A stretch of DNA of 64,000 bases from contig OY292278.1 in the NCBI GenBank assembly GCA_958496175.1, positions 42,718,001 to 42,782,000 of the forward strand, read 5' to 3'. The first letter of the stretch is position 1. Each line of letters begins with the position of its first letter. The position numbers and the translations under genes are program-made. Under the pieces are notes generated by a model, which was not told the DNA's origin, searched no databases, and worked only from the letters and a program-made list of their open reading frames with translations. The stretch comes from Sisyra terminalis. Its lineage: Eukaryota; Arthropoda; Insecta; Neuroptera; Sisyridae. This document shows, piece by piece, positions 1 through 13,190 of this stretch.

Positions 1-641
1 GATTGAGTAAAGAAGAAATTAATTGAATTGCTTTTTTCTTTTATAATTCAAATCTAATTAGTTGTTCGTCCTAATGGTCCCAATTTTGTTCAACATAAAA
101 ACTTTTATTTCCTCGTCTAATAAAAGTCTATTTCTAATTGCTAATATGGATGGCTTTAATCAGTTGAAAAGTGTAGAAGCAAGAGGTCAAGTTTATGGCC
201 GTAACTACTTTAATGGGACCTTCAACTTAAACCCAATTACTTTCTAGCTAGATTTTCTATTGATGAATAAAATTCAAAACATTTATCTTTTCTCTGTTTT
301 TTGCTATCAAAAACTTATAAATACTATTCATACAAACTATCACCTTCAAAAACTTTATAATTTTAACCAGAAGTACCAACAAAAACTTGGAAAAATTCCC
401 GACTTTGTCCCCAATTATTCATAAGTCAAAATTACAAACGAAAACAATTTTTGTCTTCTAATTTCCCAAAAAAAAAATGTATAGAACAAAAACTTTAGAC
501 TACAAATTGGTTTTATTTATAATAATTTTCCCAATAGTCTTACAAAAAAAAAATCACAAGTAAGAAAAATGGATAAGTTTATGACTAAAAATTACTTTGC
601 CAAAAATCGATTTGGAAATTAATTTCCAAAAATATCATCTA
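1..641. other. AT-rich intergenic DNA, no gene seen
   Basis: Only short open frames are present, with no splice-site or domain support. I see no repeat with recognisable ends here. Confidence 0.6.
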
Positions 642-917
642 TAGTACAGTCATTTAGGACATAAATTGTAGGAAATTTTCTCTACTTTTATTTTGTATAA
701 ATATGTTTTTCCTGTAAAATGCGCCAGAAAGGAGTTATTATCAAAAAACTGCTTTTGGGCGCCATTTTTTCAATATGGCGGCGCGAGCGGCAGCCATACG
801 AGGTGGCAAAGTTGAAATTTGGCAAGAGCATACCAAAATCTATAAAATTGCCAAATTTCAAAACTCCCGGAAAACTTTCCAGGTAGCCTCTATTTTTTCG
901 ACCAAATGACTGTACTA
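642..917. mobile_element. Short TA-flanked MITE (Tc1/mariner-like)
   Basis: A 276 bp element with inverted ends: TAGTACAGTCATTT on the left matches AAATGACTGTACTA on the right. A TA at each edge suggests the TA target duplication of Tc1/mariner elements. The interior is locally GC-rich around 760-800 and codes for nothing. Family assignment rests only on the ends and the TA. Confidence 0.6.
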
Positions 918-2400
918 CTAAAAGAGAAATAATATGAGTTTAATAAAACTTTGGGAAGCTTACAATATTCTCTTGAGAACAAAGGCTTTATTTAAATCAT
1001 CAGGTCGATACTCGCAACTTCGTCAGTATAACAATAAGTCAACAAAATTGCTGATGTATTTCACTCACTATCGAAATATATCAAAAAAAAAAAAAAAATT
1101 AACTTTTTTTTTAAAAAAATATATTTTTTGCATCCTTAAAAGAATGTTTAAATGTATATACAAACAAGCCTGGATTTACCTATAGGCCTGCTTTTAGAGG
1201 CCTTAAAATTTTAGCGGTCCAAAACTTTCCATTCCAGCAGCGACCGAAGACGATAAAAATAAAAAATTCAAAGATCATTAAATATCAACAATAAACTGCT
1301 ATCTAGTTACTGAATATAAGTTGACAACAATTAATTTTCGCCAATTGATTGATGAATTTCCGCAGGAAAAATGTTCTCAAGTATTATTATAAAGTTTATT
1401 ATTTTCCGAAAATTAATTTTTAATTCTTTTTTGGAAGTACCTGATGTACAAAATAATATAGTAAATTAAAATAAATAAGAAATTAATTTTAACAGACTAG
1501 TAAAAGTATAGCTTTTGATAAGTTCCTTACTTTTAAAAAATGAGCTTTTTGAGAATATTTAAGTTTTTAAATTCTTCAGCGTTGTTTATGGAAAGTTTAT
1601 TCAAAAAATGCATTGGTATTTTGTGATAATTGTTAGAGAAGCCAAAAATACGATTATACTTGGATCTCCAAATGTGTAAATCCAATCCTATAGAATAAAT
1701 ATCTCTTTAATTTAATCAAAAAAAAAACGGAATTAAACTCAATAAAATCAATAGGATGTACGTAATAATTATTGATTTTTATTAATTTGCAGGCCTTATT
1801 CAAGAAAAAGGCTGCAATATTTTTTACTCAAAGTATTGCTTTTCGAATTCTTATACTTTTTCACTAGGTTAATGACCATTATTAGTTAATTAACTAATTT
1901 TCAAAGATTTTTTTTTAACTAAAACTAAATATAATCAAATTTATTTCTCAATTAATTTTGTAAGACGTTTCGTCATCTTTCGGAAATTTATCAACTGCTC
2001 AATTATAGATCATTAAAAGTCATTTTTGAAAAAAATTGAGATTTAAATCTTGCAATATTTTCAACTTTTTGCTCATTTTTACTTTTTTAACTATAAAATT
2101 AATGGAAGAGAAGATAAAAAATATTATCATTAAAGCGCCAGTCATTATTTGTGTTAACTTTATGGCTAGAATTGAATATTAAACAAAAAAATCATTTTTC
2201 GACAATTAAAACAGGTGACATAAGATCCGAATTGGCTATAGACGTGAAATTCAATTTATCAAGGATAAATTTTCGAACTTTAATCAATATTTTGTACCTA
2301 CGAAGTGAATTTCATACTAATTAATGAGACTATCGACAAAACTTCAGTTAAAATTCGAATTTTTACCATTTCTCCTGACACCATCTATGAGAAATTTCCT
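918..2400. other. AT-rich intergenic DNA, nothing recognised
   Basis: It includes A/T homopolymer runs near 1,083-1,130. The 83-codon frame at 934-1185 is low-complexity and has no family resemblance, so it is not called. Confidence 0.5.
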
Positions 2401-2770
2401 AGAACTTGTAGTCAACAAATTAAATATTGAATAAATTACAAAATACAAATTAAACAAATTAATTCAAGTTAAATGTTGAATAACTTTTAATGGAGTGATT
2501 TAATCGAAAATATATAAGAGACCTTTTTTGTAGAGCGTTAAATTTTACGTCAGAATAATTTAATCTTAAATCTTTTCGTCTATTTGTTTCTGAGAAAAAA
2601 ATTAAAAGTAAAAAGTCAAATAATCCCATGTTATTTAAATGGTAAAAGTAATATGATTCCGGCACGGTTTAATCAAGAAATTAAGAGCTTAATTGTATTG
2701 GATATTTTTTTTTGTATCTTAAACTAAAAATTCAGGGGGCGATCGCTGTAAAAAAATCAATTTGAGAAAT
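2401..2770. repeat. Degenerate copy of the 'TTTTTTGTAGA' foldback family
   Basis: The segment contains gagaccttttttgtagagcg near 2,516 and catgttatttaaatgg near 2,630. Both are shared, in the same relative order, with the right arm of the foldback at 8,889-10,401. No intact ends were found, so this looks like an old fragment. Confidence 0.4.
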
Positions 2771-5208
2771 AACGGACACCCTATTATACATAATAATGTG
2801 AAAAATTAGATTATAAGTTTAAGGTTATAAGTTCCATACCTTACAAACTAATAATCAGAAAGTGAGCTAATAAAAGCGAAGTAAAAAGGTTACAACTAGT
2901 TTAGTGTTTAGAATTTGTATTTTGCCTCTATTAATGACACCACCTAGCTCTTTCTTTAATGAAATAAATTGACCACTCCTGAATGAGTATAACAAAGACA
3001 ACACATATCTCGATTTCATGATTTCTTTACGTTCAATCAATATTGCGGACGCATTTTCGCATTTTGAAGTTGAAAGGCATTTTAATGTTCAAGAAACCCA
3101 TTAGAAGTAATTTCAAGTTATTGAAAGCATTTTAAATGTAATGGTTTCAAAATACTTTTAAATTTCTTATGACTGTTACTACATATATGAACAAAAAATC
3201 ACTTTTGAAAAATAAAACTATTATTCCTTGTTTAAAAAGAAAATTCTAAAGTTTCTACTGTTCAATAGTGTTACTTACTTGATAATTATTTTGATTGTTT
3301 TTTTTAAAGTTTCATCCTACATGAAAATTATACTGATTATAAAATCAATCAATACAATGTTAGAAATGATAACTTTTTTTATATTAAAGACTCAAATATT
3401 TGCATGCAAACATTTTACCATTTACAATGTAATGTGATAAAATAATTGAGTACAAAAATGTTAATGCTTTTAACTAATGCTAAAATAATTATAAACTACA
3501 TTTAGAATATCAGCTAAAAACGTTATGTAATTGCTATTTTATCATATAAACGGTTATTATGTGAGTGATTGTCATGTCACCAATTATTAAACATATAATC
3601 TGATAAATATTTACATCAATTTTTATTTACATACCGAAGAAAATGTGAGGTTGAATTAAAGTGTAATTTTTTCGATATTTAAATTGATTTTTTTTTTTGT
3701 TGAATAGAAGTCGAATTCTTTCTCGAAATTTGTAACAAATAATTTAATTATTAATTTATAATGATTCACCAGCATTGAAAAAAAAGAAAACTATGTCTCA
3801 TCTTCCGACTAAAATTGTATTGAATTCGCCGGGGGCCTCGTCTCGCACATCTCTCAAATTCGATTTGACAAATTAAAGTAATTAAGTTTCCATTTTGTAA
3901 ATATAAAACACCTGAAAAGAAACAGTGGCAAAATGGAACATGAAAATACAATAGGAAATGCAATCTCAACGCCGTATACATACATATATACAATTCACGC
4001 AAATATCAATATTTATTAAAAATTAATCTGAAAATTATTGTCCTCATTTCGGCACCTTATTGTTGTCACTACCTATTTAATATAGTGAAATTAATAATAA
4101 TTATTAATTGGCCACCGTGGAAGGCAACAATGAAGGTTTTCTTTTTCATCAAATCAAAAGAAATATTTCTGTTTTGTTTGGAGAGCAGATAAAACGAGGA
4201 ATTCCGTGATAAAGTCAAAAGAAAATTCTATAATAATAAGCCGGATGTCCTACTGAAAATTTCTAGTACATTTTTAAATGGGGAAAAGTGTGAATCTAGC
4301 AACAGTTAGTTAAAAACAATGATGTGTTTTTCATATGTAATTTGATTGAATTTAGATAAAAAATTAGGCAAATCTTTTTACGTTGAAATGTAGTCGAAAA
4401 ATATTTGGAACATTTTTATAAAGCACTGCATTACTAAAACGTTATTTACTATAAAAACATAAAATATTAATGTAAAAACCATCAATATTTTACTTCAAAT
4501 TAACGATCAATTAAAACGTTAAATTTCATTATTTATTTATTTGAGCTCAAAACTATTAATGGACTGTAATTGGTCTCGTGCTCACCTTTAAATATAAAAT
4601 TTGTTGGTTTACCTAATGAAGAGATGATTTTAAGGACTATTAATTAAAAAAAAATGATAAGGAAGAAGTTTAATATGATATACGATATGATTGGGATAAC
4701 TGGGTTATAATTGAGAAAAAAAATATGATTTGAAGACTGATGGGGAAAGTTTTCATTTAATAAAAAGCGTGTGATTTCATCCGAAAAGTAATTACAAGTA
4801 CTTATATAAATATATGATATGAAAATTATGTGTCTGGTTTGGGGAAATTCAGGGAAAATTTGTATGAATTTTGATTTGAATTGGCTCACTGGAAAATTAA
4901 ATCATTGATTTTTTGAGTAACTTTTGGGAAAATTTAATAAAATCAATCTAAAACATAAGTTTAACCTTAGAAAAATTATATTAATTAGAGTAAATCCTGA
5001 CGTATTGTCTTCTTTTCCCTTTAAAACTCATTAGCCATTTCATTGTAATGTTGATAACATACTTTCTTCGTGCTCTTTGTACCTACGTCAATTTTTGTGC
5101 CCAAAAAATGTAATTTGCGGAAACGTTTCCTTATATGGTTTTAGTTTGAAGAAAAGGGCAGATAATGGCCTTAGATTGTTGAGTAAAGCATTTAAAAAAT
5201 ATGTTCTA
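2771..5208. other. AT-rich intergenic DNA, nothing recognised
   Basis: No coding signal above background on either strand. Open frames of 69-81 codons at 3,228-3,437, 3,766-4,002 and 4,644-4,889 are low-complexity and lack domain features. Confidence 0.5.
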
Positions 5209-6150
5209 TAGCTGATCCTCGCAACTTCGTCTGCGCAACGTAGGTGTAAATTATATTTTCTTTTTAGCTTTGCTATTTGTTGTAGTATATGAAAATTTTT
5301 ATTTTTCTTATTTCTTTTACGAAAAACATAATCATACTTTAAAACACTATTTCGTCAACTTTAAAAAGACACATTTAATAAACTGTTGCAAAGAATAAAA
5401 TTGTTCTATGTAATAATCAATTCATTTTCAAAAAATATTTATAAATATCTAAAAAGAGTATGTCTATTGCGTATAGCTACGGTAGGTATACCTACTGTAG
5501 ACCAAATAATCTGTAAATCCAAATAATCTGTAAAAATCAAAAAATATCGCCAAGTTCAATACAGTTGGTCTTAATTATAAGTAAAATGGGGTGACCATGC
5601 GACATTTTTCAAATAAACTACATTTTTAAACTTGTGATATCTTTCAAATGGAATGTTCAAATTGAATAACTCAAAAAGTTATATAATGGTATTGAAGCAA
5701 ACTTAAATATGAAGTCATTTATTTTTATAAGGATTAATCCCAAAGTATAAATATAAGAGCTTTTATAACGGTGGCATTTATATATATTTTTTAAAATGAA
5801 AAAACACTTATTGTGATATAATTATAATAGTTAGACATATGCTGTCGCTCTATTTTTTGTAGATAATGATATGTTCTGCAAAATCGTACTACATTATTTT
5901 GTTCTATAACCAATAGTTTTCGCAGCGCACGCAATAAAACAATGTTTTTTGGTAATATTTTCAGACCTTGGGTTATATTATTGGAGTTTTAGTATGGATT
6001 TTTTTGAAAATTTAATATAGCCTATGTTCACCGGAAATAGTGTAGCTTCCCCACAGTGAAAGAATTTTTCAAATCGGTCAAGTAGTTTCGGAGCCTATTC
6101 AAAGCACACAAACAATCAAATCTTTCCTCTTTATAATAATAGAAAAACAA
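5209..6150 (+). mobile_element. Non-autonomous element with tagctgatc...cgcaacttcgtctgcg 5' end
   Basis: The element begins tagctgatcctcgcaacttc and ends near 6,145 in cctctttataataatag, preceded by the run agtagtttcggagcctattc. These ends resemble a dispersed repeat I know to be common in arthropod genomes, but I cannot assign it securely to the Helitron or LINE class. Its first ~350 bp recur inverted at 7,560-7,877. No transposase or RT frame remains. Confidence 0.5.
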
Positions 6151-7559
6151 GTTGTATATAATAAATAATAATTATAATAAATTATATTATAATTTATATT
6201 AAGTTTGTTCTAAAAATAAGTTTTTAAATTGTGCATATATAAAATCGTGTATTTACATACCCCCTCTGACTAATGAAATTTTAATATTCGATGTATTCCT
6301 TATAAGAAATAGACATTTAATAAGATTTTTTTTTTTAAATTCCTACCCTAAAAGAGTAAAAGCGGTTGACTAGGTTTGTATGAGAAAATGTAGAGTTAAT
6401 CAACAATCGAAGAAATTTTGATTTTAATAAGTGTAATAAATAAATAATTAATTAATAATAAGTTTCTGTAGTAGTTACTTATACCAAATACCAAAGAGGT
6501 GGTTTTTATTTTTTTTTTTTTGTTTTTCAACAATCAAACTTTTAAATTCTAATTTTTATGAACTAATGATTGTGACCTGCAGCAACTATACATTCTGCTG
6601 AAAAGCATTAAGGGAGCAATTTTTTGTCATATATTTCATTATCAATTAAAATATATAATCTTCCAAACTAACTTTTAATCGGTAATTAGAACAGTAATTA
6701 GAACAATTATTGTTATTGAAAATAAATAAAATATTCGAATTTACTTCCACGTTTTCCACCTATTTCCAATAATTTTTTATGTACAACGTCCAAATGAGCG
6801 AAATCGAATAGCTTTTTAGTTATGATAATCAAAATAAAAAAAAAATAAATAAAAAAAGCGTTTTCCTTCTACGATGTAGATATATAATAAGAAAGGGTCT
6901 TTGATAATACCTACAAGTTTTTACGGCATAACGTCTAATAAATAATCGAAATTTCAAATTTCATAGTCACAATATCGTTATAAACGAAACTTAATTATCC
7001 TTTATTACTAAACAAAGTTGGTTTAATATAAGAAACCAAAAACTTTGGGTCTGCTTAAAAATTTAAACTCTGATAGATATCTAAAAATGGTTAAGTTAAG
7101 TTTATAAGTGAACATTAAGTTTTTTGGCTTTCACATATTGTACACCTGAAAATCCGAAATACGTATTCACAAATAAATACATTCGTGAGCGAATTTCGAA
7201 TAGCGAGAAATTCGGGGAACTTAAAGAAAATGGTTTAATTATATAGTTAAAATTCAGATATTTTAAAAATAAGTACATAGATACATAATGGATATACTTG
7301 ATTATGGAGGAACTGGGTTTCGTGCAATTGAACAAATTTTAATTTCGCAGTAGTTTTGTACATTGCAGTAGTGTAATAGTTTTGAGAAAAAGGTTCATTC
7401 GGGAGTCGAGACAATGAAATGGGATTTCTACTAATATTCTAAATCTAGACCCTTTACTACTGTTTTTTTGACACGAGTGTTTTAATAACTTTTTACTGTT
7501 TTAAGTCATAATTACGACCGACTTAATTAAACTTGACGATATTTTTTTATGTATAGATA
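6151..7559. other. AT-rich spacer between two inverted repeat arms
   Basis: Nothing coding was recognised. The 77-codon minus frame at 7,102-7,335 has no family resemblance. Confidence 0.45.
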
Positions 7560-7877
7560 CTGATTGATTTATGGATTATTTGGTTCACGGTAGGTATACC
7601 TACCATAGGTATATACAATTGAACATACTCTTTTTAGATATTTATAAATATTTTTTGGAAATTAATTGATCATTACATACAAATATTTTATTTTAAGTAA
7701 CAGTTTATTAAATGTGTCTTTTTAAAGTTGACAAAATATTTTTTTTACGTATGAGTATGCTTTTCATAAAAGAAATAAGAAAAATAAAAATTTTCATATA
7801 CCAATACAAATAGCAAATCTAAAAAGTAAATATAATCTACACCTACGTAACGCAGACGAAGTCGCGGGGATCAGCTA
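7560..7877 (-). repeat. Inverted copy of the 5,209-5,555 element head
   Basis: The reverse complement of this segment aligns over its whole length with 5,209-5,555, including tagctgatcc, acttcgtctgcg and aggtatacctac. The two heads face each other 2 kb apart, either as arms of one foldback or as two independent insertions of the same family. Confidence 0.6.
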
Positions 7878-8888
7878 GCAATTCACAAGAAAATTGCTTA
7901 AGTAGAGTTAAATATCCGAAAAAATGTAAAGAAATACTTTAATGAATCAAATCAACATCTCTTAATGAACATTCTTATGAATGAACCAAGAAAAACTTCA
8001 TAATTCTCATTTCATTAATAAAATTCACACATTACCAACTCATTTGTCTTCACCTACCCATAACATTCCGTTACATTTGCTCCTTTTCTTGTCTTCCACA
8101 TATAGTTTATTGTTTTTTTCACCTGAAATCATCAAATTAAAAATAATACGATTTATACTGTTAGTAACACCTTTGCAGATTGAATGTCTAACGTGAATTC
8201 AAGTTTATCCTTTCTCTTATTTGCATTTGCAACCATCACTGTTGTAAATCGAAATTTAAAACCCAAAGGTCTTAGGTGGAAAAAAATCGACAAATTTTCT
8301 TGGAAATTAAAGTTGTAAGATTGAATGTTTCGTGGATGTTTTGTTCCCGACAGCAGCCGAAGAATGTTGCGTGGCATTGTGTTTATTTATGAGTGGATAT
8401 TTTGTATTGTATTGTTGTTTTGTATATATGGAATGTGCATTTTATATTATAGATATTATATTTATCGTCATTTTTAAAGATGACTCCTCACTTTAATTAT
8501 AACTGTTTGTTATTGGAGAAGAGCCGCGAACGAAAGAAGAAAAAGGAGACAAGAAGAAAATTGTAGGCTACTCGAATGACACATTAGTACATATACATAC
8601 ACTTAAAAGGCTTTACATATGTAACGGTTTCATTATTTATAAACATCCGTACATTCATCTAGAGAAGTTAAGTACAAATCAATATGGAAGTACGACAAGA
8701 TATTTCCGAAACCATTAACGGTTTGGAAATTTATAATTAAAAAATTCCTCACTTACAATCAATGGTACAAAAAGAAATTGAATCACTATGGTGTGTGGTA
8801 CTTTCTTCCACTTTTGTCATAAACTGTCCGAAATCTTTTTTGGTCTATAATTACATTTCGTTGCTGATGATTTGCATATATGTATACT
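7878..8888. other. Intergenic DNA, nothing recognised
   Basis: Short frames at 7,981-8,196 (+) and 8,153-8,377 (-) overlap each other and show no domain. No repeat boundary was seen. Confidence 0.45.
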
Positions 8889-10401
8889 AGACTGATTCAA
8901 AAAAAATGATGAATTTTTTTTTCTTAATTATATCGAAAATATTGTTGGGAATGACAAAAAAAATCCTGTGAAAGTTTAAGCTCTTAATATTAATATTAAG
9001 AGGAGCCGCATCGCAAATTTCGATTTTCCATTTAAATAACATGGCAACAATATTTTCCTGCACTTTGGAATTTTGTAGCTCACGTTGGTGACAATATTTC
9101 GGAATGACTAAGGTATATTCATGTGGAAAATTGAACGATCTACAAAAAAGGTCTCTTACAAGTTTTTGATATATTTATTCCTTCAAAAGTTATTCGAGGT
9201 CAAAGTTGAACTAAAGAGAAATTTTAATATTTTTTCAATTTTTTGACGCAACCATCAGTTTTATGAGAAAATTTTATAGGACATTTTTTGTAGAGCACTT
9301 TTTTTCCTATAACTTATCTCTTTAAAAGTTTTTGATATTTTTCACAGGTCCTAAGTAATTTGCATTAAACTGAAAATTCCCTGAAATATTATATTTTTAA
9401 CATAATTTTTTTTTTATTTTTGTTTTAATTAAATAACTTAGGACTTGTGAAAAATATCAAAAACTTTTATAGAGATAAGTTGTAGGAAAAAAAGTGCTCT
9501 ACAAAAAATGTCCTATAAAATTTTCTCATAAAACTGATGGTTGCGTCAAAAAATTGAAAAAATATTAAAATTTCTCTTTAGTTCAACTTTGACCTCGAAT
9601 AACTTTTGAAGGAATAAATGTATCAAAAACTTGTTTAGAGACTTTTTTTGTAGATCGTTCAATTTTCTACAAGAATATACCTTAGTCATTCCGAAATATT
9701 GTCACCAACGGGAGCTATACAATTCCAAAGTGCAGGAGAATATTGTTGCCATGTTATATAAGATAAGTTATAGGAAAAAAGTGCTTTACAAAAAATATCC
9801 CTATTCAATTTTCTCATAAAATTGATGATTGCGTCAAAAAATTGAAAAAATATTAAAATTTCTCTTTAGTTCAGTTTTGACCTCGAATAACTTTTGAAGG
9901 AATAAATATATCAAAAATTTGTTCGGAACCTTTTTTGTAGATCGTTCAATTTTCTAAGATTTTCTAAAGATAAGTTATAGGAAAAAAAGTGCTATACAAA
10001 AAATGGCCTATAAAATTTTCCCAGAAAATTGATGACTGCGTTAAAAAAATTGAAAAAATATTAAAATTTCTCCTTAGTTCAACTTTGACCGCGAATAACT
10101 TTTGAAGGAATAAATATATCAAAAACTTGTACGAGACCTTTTTTGTAGATCGTTCAATTTTCCACAAGAATATACCTTAGTCATTCCTAAATATTGTCAC
10201 CAACGTGAGCTATAAAATTCCAAAGTGCAAGAGAATATTGTTCCCATGTTATTTAAATGGAAAATCGAAATTTGCGATGCGGCATCTCTTAATATTAATA
10301 TTAAGACCTTAAACTTTCACAGGATTTTTTTTTGTCATTTCCAACAATATTTTCGATATAATTAAGAAAAAAAAAATCATCATTTTTTTTGAATCAGTCT
10401 A
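8889..10401. mobile_element. 1.5 kb foldback element with TA target site
   Basis: The left end gactgattcaaaaaaaatga matches the inverted right end ttttttttgaatcagtc, and each is bordered by TA. The arms continue inward through cttaatattaatattaag and the stretch around catttaaataacatgg. An inner palindrome is centred near 9,395. Part of the right arm is iterated: a block beginning ataagtt(g/a)taggaaaaaa starts near 9,474, 9,763 and 9,968, so the arm is present about three times. There is no coding capacity. TA flanks suggest Tc1/mariner-type mobilisation; the family name is unknown to me. Confidence 0.7.
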
Positions 10402-11129
10402 ATGTATACGTTAGGGCTTTGTTTCTAAGATGGGCTTTTTAAGTGACTGTAATTCTTGAAATGGGCATAAGTGGCGAATGACTTCGGATGATTTGTCGCA
10501 GGGAAAATGGTAGCCGTGTGTCGTGGTGTTCGCGTAAAACAAAACGAGTAGAAGAATAGAAAAATAAAAACGCTAATACAATATTGCATGCGAAACTAGG
10601 TATATAGGTAAAGTCAGAGTCGCATATCTCACGCCAAACCAATCACGATCCGAGTGCAGATCCGCATCAGGCATTAAATTCAACCGGAACTCGAAGAATT
10701 TCCAATCAGCATGGATAATATTCATATTATTATCTATTTTAAAACGGCAACTTTCTTCAATATCCATTTAGAAATCCATTTAGCGTGCGTCAATTCGAGA
10801 ATTATCATTATTATCATTGCAATTTTTGGATTCTGCAACTGCACAATTACGTTTCATTTGTTTTCAGTTTTATTGGTAAATATTGGCAAATGATGAGTAA
10901 AAGTCGAATGGCCTAAATGAAAGTCATTTGGTCGTTGGAAGAAAATGAATTTATGAGTCAATAAGTCGCGAATGAAATTAGTGTTTGCTTTTTTTTCTTC
11001 TTATATTTGTATTTTCGCTCTTCTGTTGTCAAACACAAGAAAAAAGTTTAACAACATTTAATCACCTCTGCACTGTTCAATGAATACCTTCTTTTTTTCA
11101 ACGTATGGTTTTAATTTATTTATTTTTTT
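10402..11129. other. Intergenic DNA, nothing recognised
   Basis: Overlapping short frames on both strands at 10,439-10,893 show no domain or splice context. Confidence 0.45.
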
Positions 11130-11440
11130 TTCTTCCAGTAGGCATTCTACAGAGATGCAAAGCATCTGTACATAGAACTGGAATATTACAATTGTAATGT
11201 AATGCAGAGTAAAATTGCATATATTTAAATCGCAGCAACAAAATTAAAACTTACAAAGTTAAAAGATACAAAATTAAAACAGAATTACCAATAAAGTAAT
11301 AAATACAATTTTAATTGAAAATTACATATTATGTCATTGACTAGTCACTAAAGGTACCCATTGTGCTTATAAATACTTTCCTCAATTTTTTTCGCTTAAA
11401 ATTGAGTGTTTTAAGTTGGTTGGGCAATTTAATAAATTTG
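11130..11440 (-). mobile_element. 5'-truncated LINE, 3' end only
   Basis: On the minus strand this is the 3' terminal region of the element at 11,815-12,893. Shared landmarks include the small hairpin agatgctttgcatct near the end and a following A-rich tail (aaaaaaaaataaataaatt on the minus strand). It contains no RT sequence, as expected for an insertion truncated during target-primed reverse transcription. Confidence 0.65.
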
Positions 11441-11740
11441 ATGAAACAAAAAAGCGACAGTAAAAAGAAACAAATACACCAATAAATAGAATTTAATGTG
11501 CAAAAGAATGAGTTAGAAAACATTATACAGTGTTTCCACGATTTCCACTGATCTGTATATAATGGGCAGCGTACTGTACAGTAAACAAAAAACTGTATTG
11601 GACACATTAGAACTTATATATAAGTCTCTCTTTTATGGTGAGGGAAATGAAGCAATCGAAGTACGTAAAATACTGGAATTCATCGGTACCCAATTGCCAG
11701 CTGTTTTTTTTAGTTGGCATAAACTTTTTTTTGACACATT

Positions 11741-11790
11741 ATTTTAGATACGTATTTCAATTGCCAAGCAATTTTCTGCCATAACCCATT
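11741..11790 (-). repeat. Stray copy of the Penelope 3' hairpin
   Basis: On the minus strand the segment reads attgcttggcaattgaaata followed by cgtatct. This closely matches the conserved hairpin just downstream of the Penelope ORF (26,472-26,499). No other Penelope sequence is recognisable around it, so it is an old or very short remnant. Confidence 0.5.
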
Positions 11791-11814
11791 ATTTTTATTA
11801 TTATTATTTATTTT

Positions 11815-12893
11815 TTTTACTTTCAGTGTACATTATAGAGATGCAAAGCATCTGTACATAGAACTGGAATGTTTCAATTGTAATTTAATGCATAGTACAA
11901 TTGCATATATTTAAATCAGAGCAATAAAATTAAAAGTTACAAAGTTAAAAGATACAAAATTGAAACAGAATTACCAATAAAGTAATAAATACAATTTTAA
12001 TTGAAAATTAAAAATTATGTCAGTGAAGTCACTAGTCACTAAAGGTACCCATTGTATTTAAAATATTTTCCTCAATTTTTTTCGCTTAAAATTAAGTGTC
12101 TTCAGATGGTTGGGTAACTTATTAAAAAAAATTATTGCAATAAGATATGGATTCTTAGTGCTGATAGTTTTCTTAGTTTTTGGCAGTGTTAACAAATTAG
12201 ATCTAGTTTGTTTATTCTTATTATTATATTGGGCTTTGCACTCATTATAGTGTATGTTAAAGCATTTATGATAAATGATTCCCTGATACCAAGGGGTATA
12301 TCAACAATACTACGTGAAATAAAATAATTAATAAAGCGATTTTGGATAGTAGTCAATGGCCTGAGACTATTTTCACATGCCCCACCCCATGCAATTATGC
12401 CATAATTGATTATATTTTCAAATAACCCATGATAAATAGTTTTTAATACCGAGGGACTTAAGCATTTGCTCAGTTTAAAGAATATGAATGAAAAGTACCT
12501 TATTTTTTGTCAATTCATAGATATGTGAGTTCCATTTTATGTGGGCATCGAAAATTAGTCCCAGATACTTACAATTATCCATTCTTTTAAGATCAAAATT
12601 ATTTTTTTAAGGTGGACATTATCAGGAATGCTATCAATGTAACTACCAAACGTAATATACGTAGACTTATCTATGTTGAGAGACAACTGATTTTCTCTTA
12701 ACCAATAGTCAATTTTGATTAACCATTGAGTTAAAATAAGATTGACTTCAGCCCAAGTACCACCAGAGCAGCTTATTACTGAATCATTCGCATATGAAAC
12801 TAGAGTCCCATTAGGTAGACAATTAAAAATATCATCAATATACAAAATAAAGAGTAATAGGTATAGGATTGTTCCTTGAGGAACTTGCTTTAA
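11815..12893 (-). pseudogene. Degraded non-LTR retrotransposon (RT fragment plus 3' end)
   Basis: Minus-strand translation from about 12,893 gives VPQGTILYLLLFILYIDDIF, followed by SYANDSVI, a variant of the RT catalytic YADD box, in the open frame 12,845-12,555. Further on, LGLIFDAHIKWNSHI and SLRPLTTIQNRFINYF appear in shifted frames. These are the palm and thumb/connection of a Jockey- or CR1-like LINE. Frameshifts and stops break the frame and the endonuclease end is missing. The 3' part repeats 11,130-11,440 and ends in an A-rich tail. It is inactive. Confidence 0.75.
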
Positions 12894-13190
12894 TTAAAAC
12901 AATTAACTTTTCCTTCAAATCTGAACTAACTGATGTTTAACACTATATTAATTAAAACAGAACAAAATTTAACTATGTTTTGAAAATTTTAACTATTTTT
13001 AACAAATGTGAGATAATCTTTCACTAAAGAAACCAGAAGTTCGATAAATTGGTTCTTAAAAACATTTAAAAAAAAAATATTTTAAAAACCTCGCTTTTAT
13101 TAATAAAATGTACTAAAAATGTTAAAATTAAATCTGAATTGAATCTTCATATATTGATCGCACAATCGGCATTAAGGCAATATTAGCCAA
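12894..13190. other. Intergenic DNA, nothing recognised
   Basis: Short AT-rich stretch between the LINE remnant and the TTAA element. No signal seen. Confidence 0.4.
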
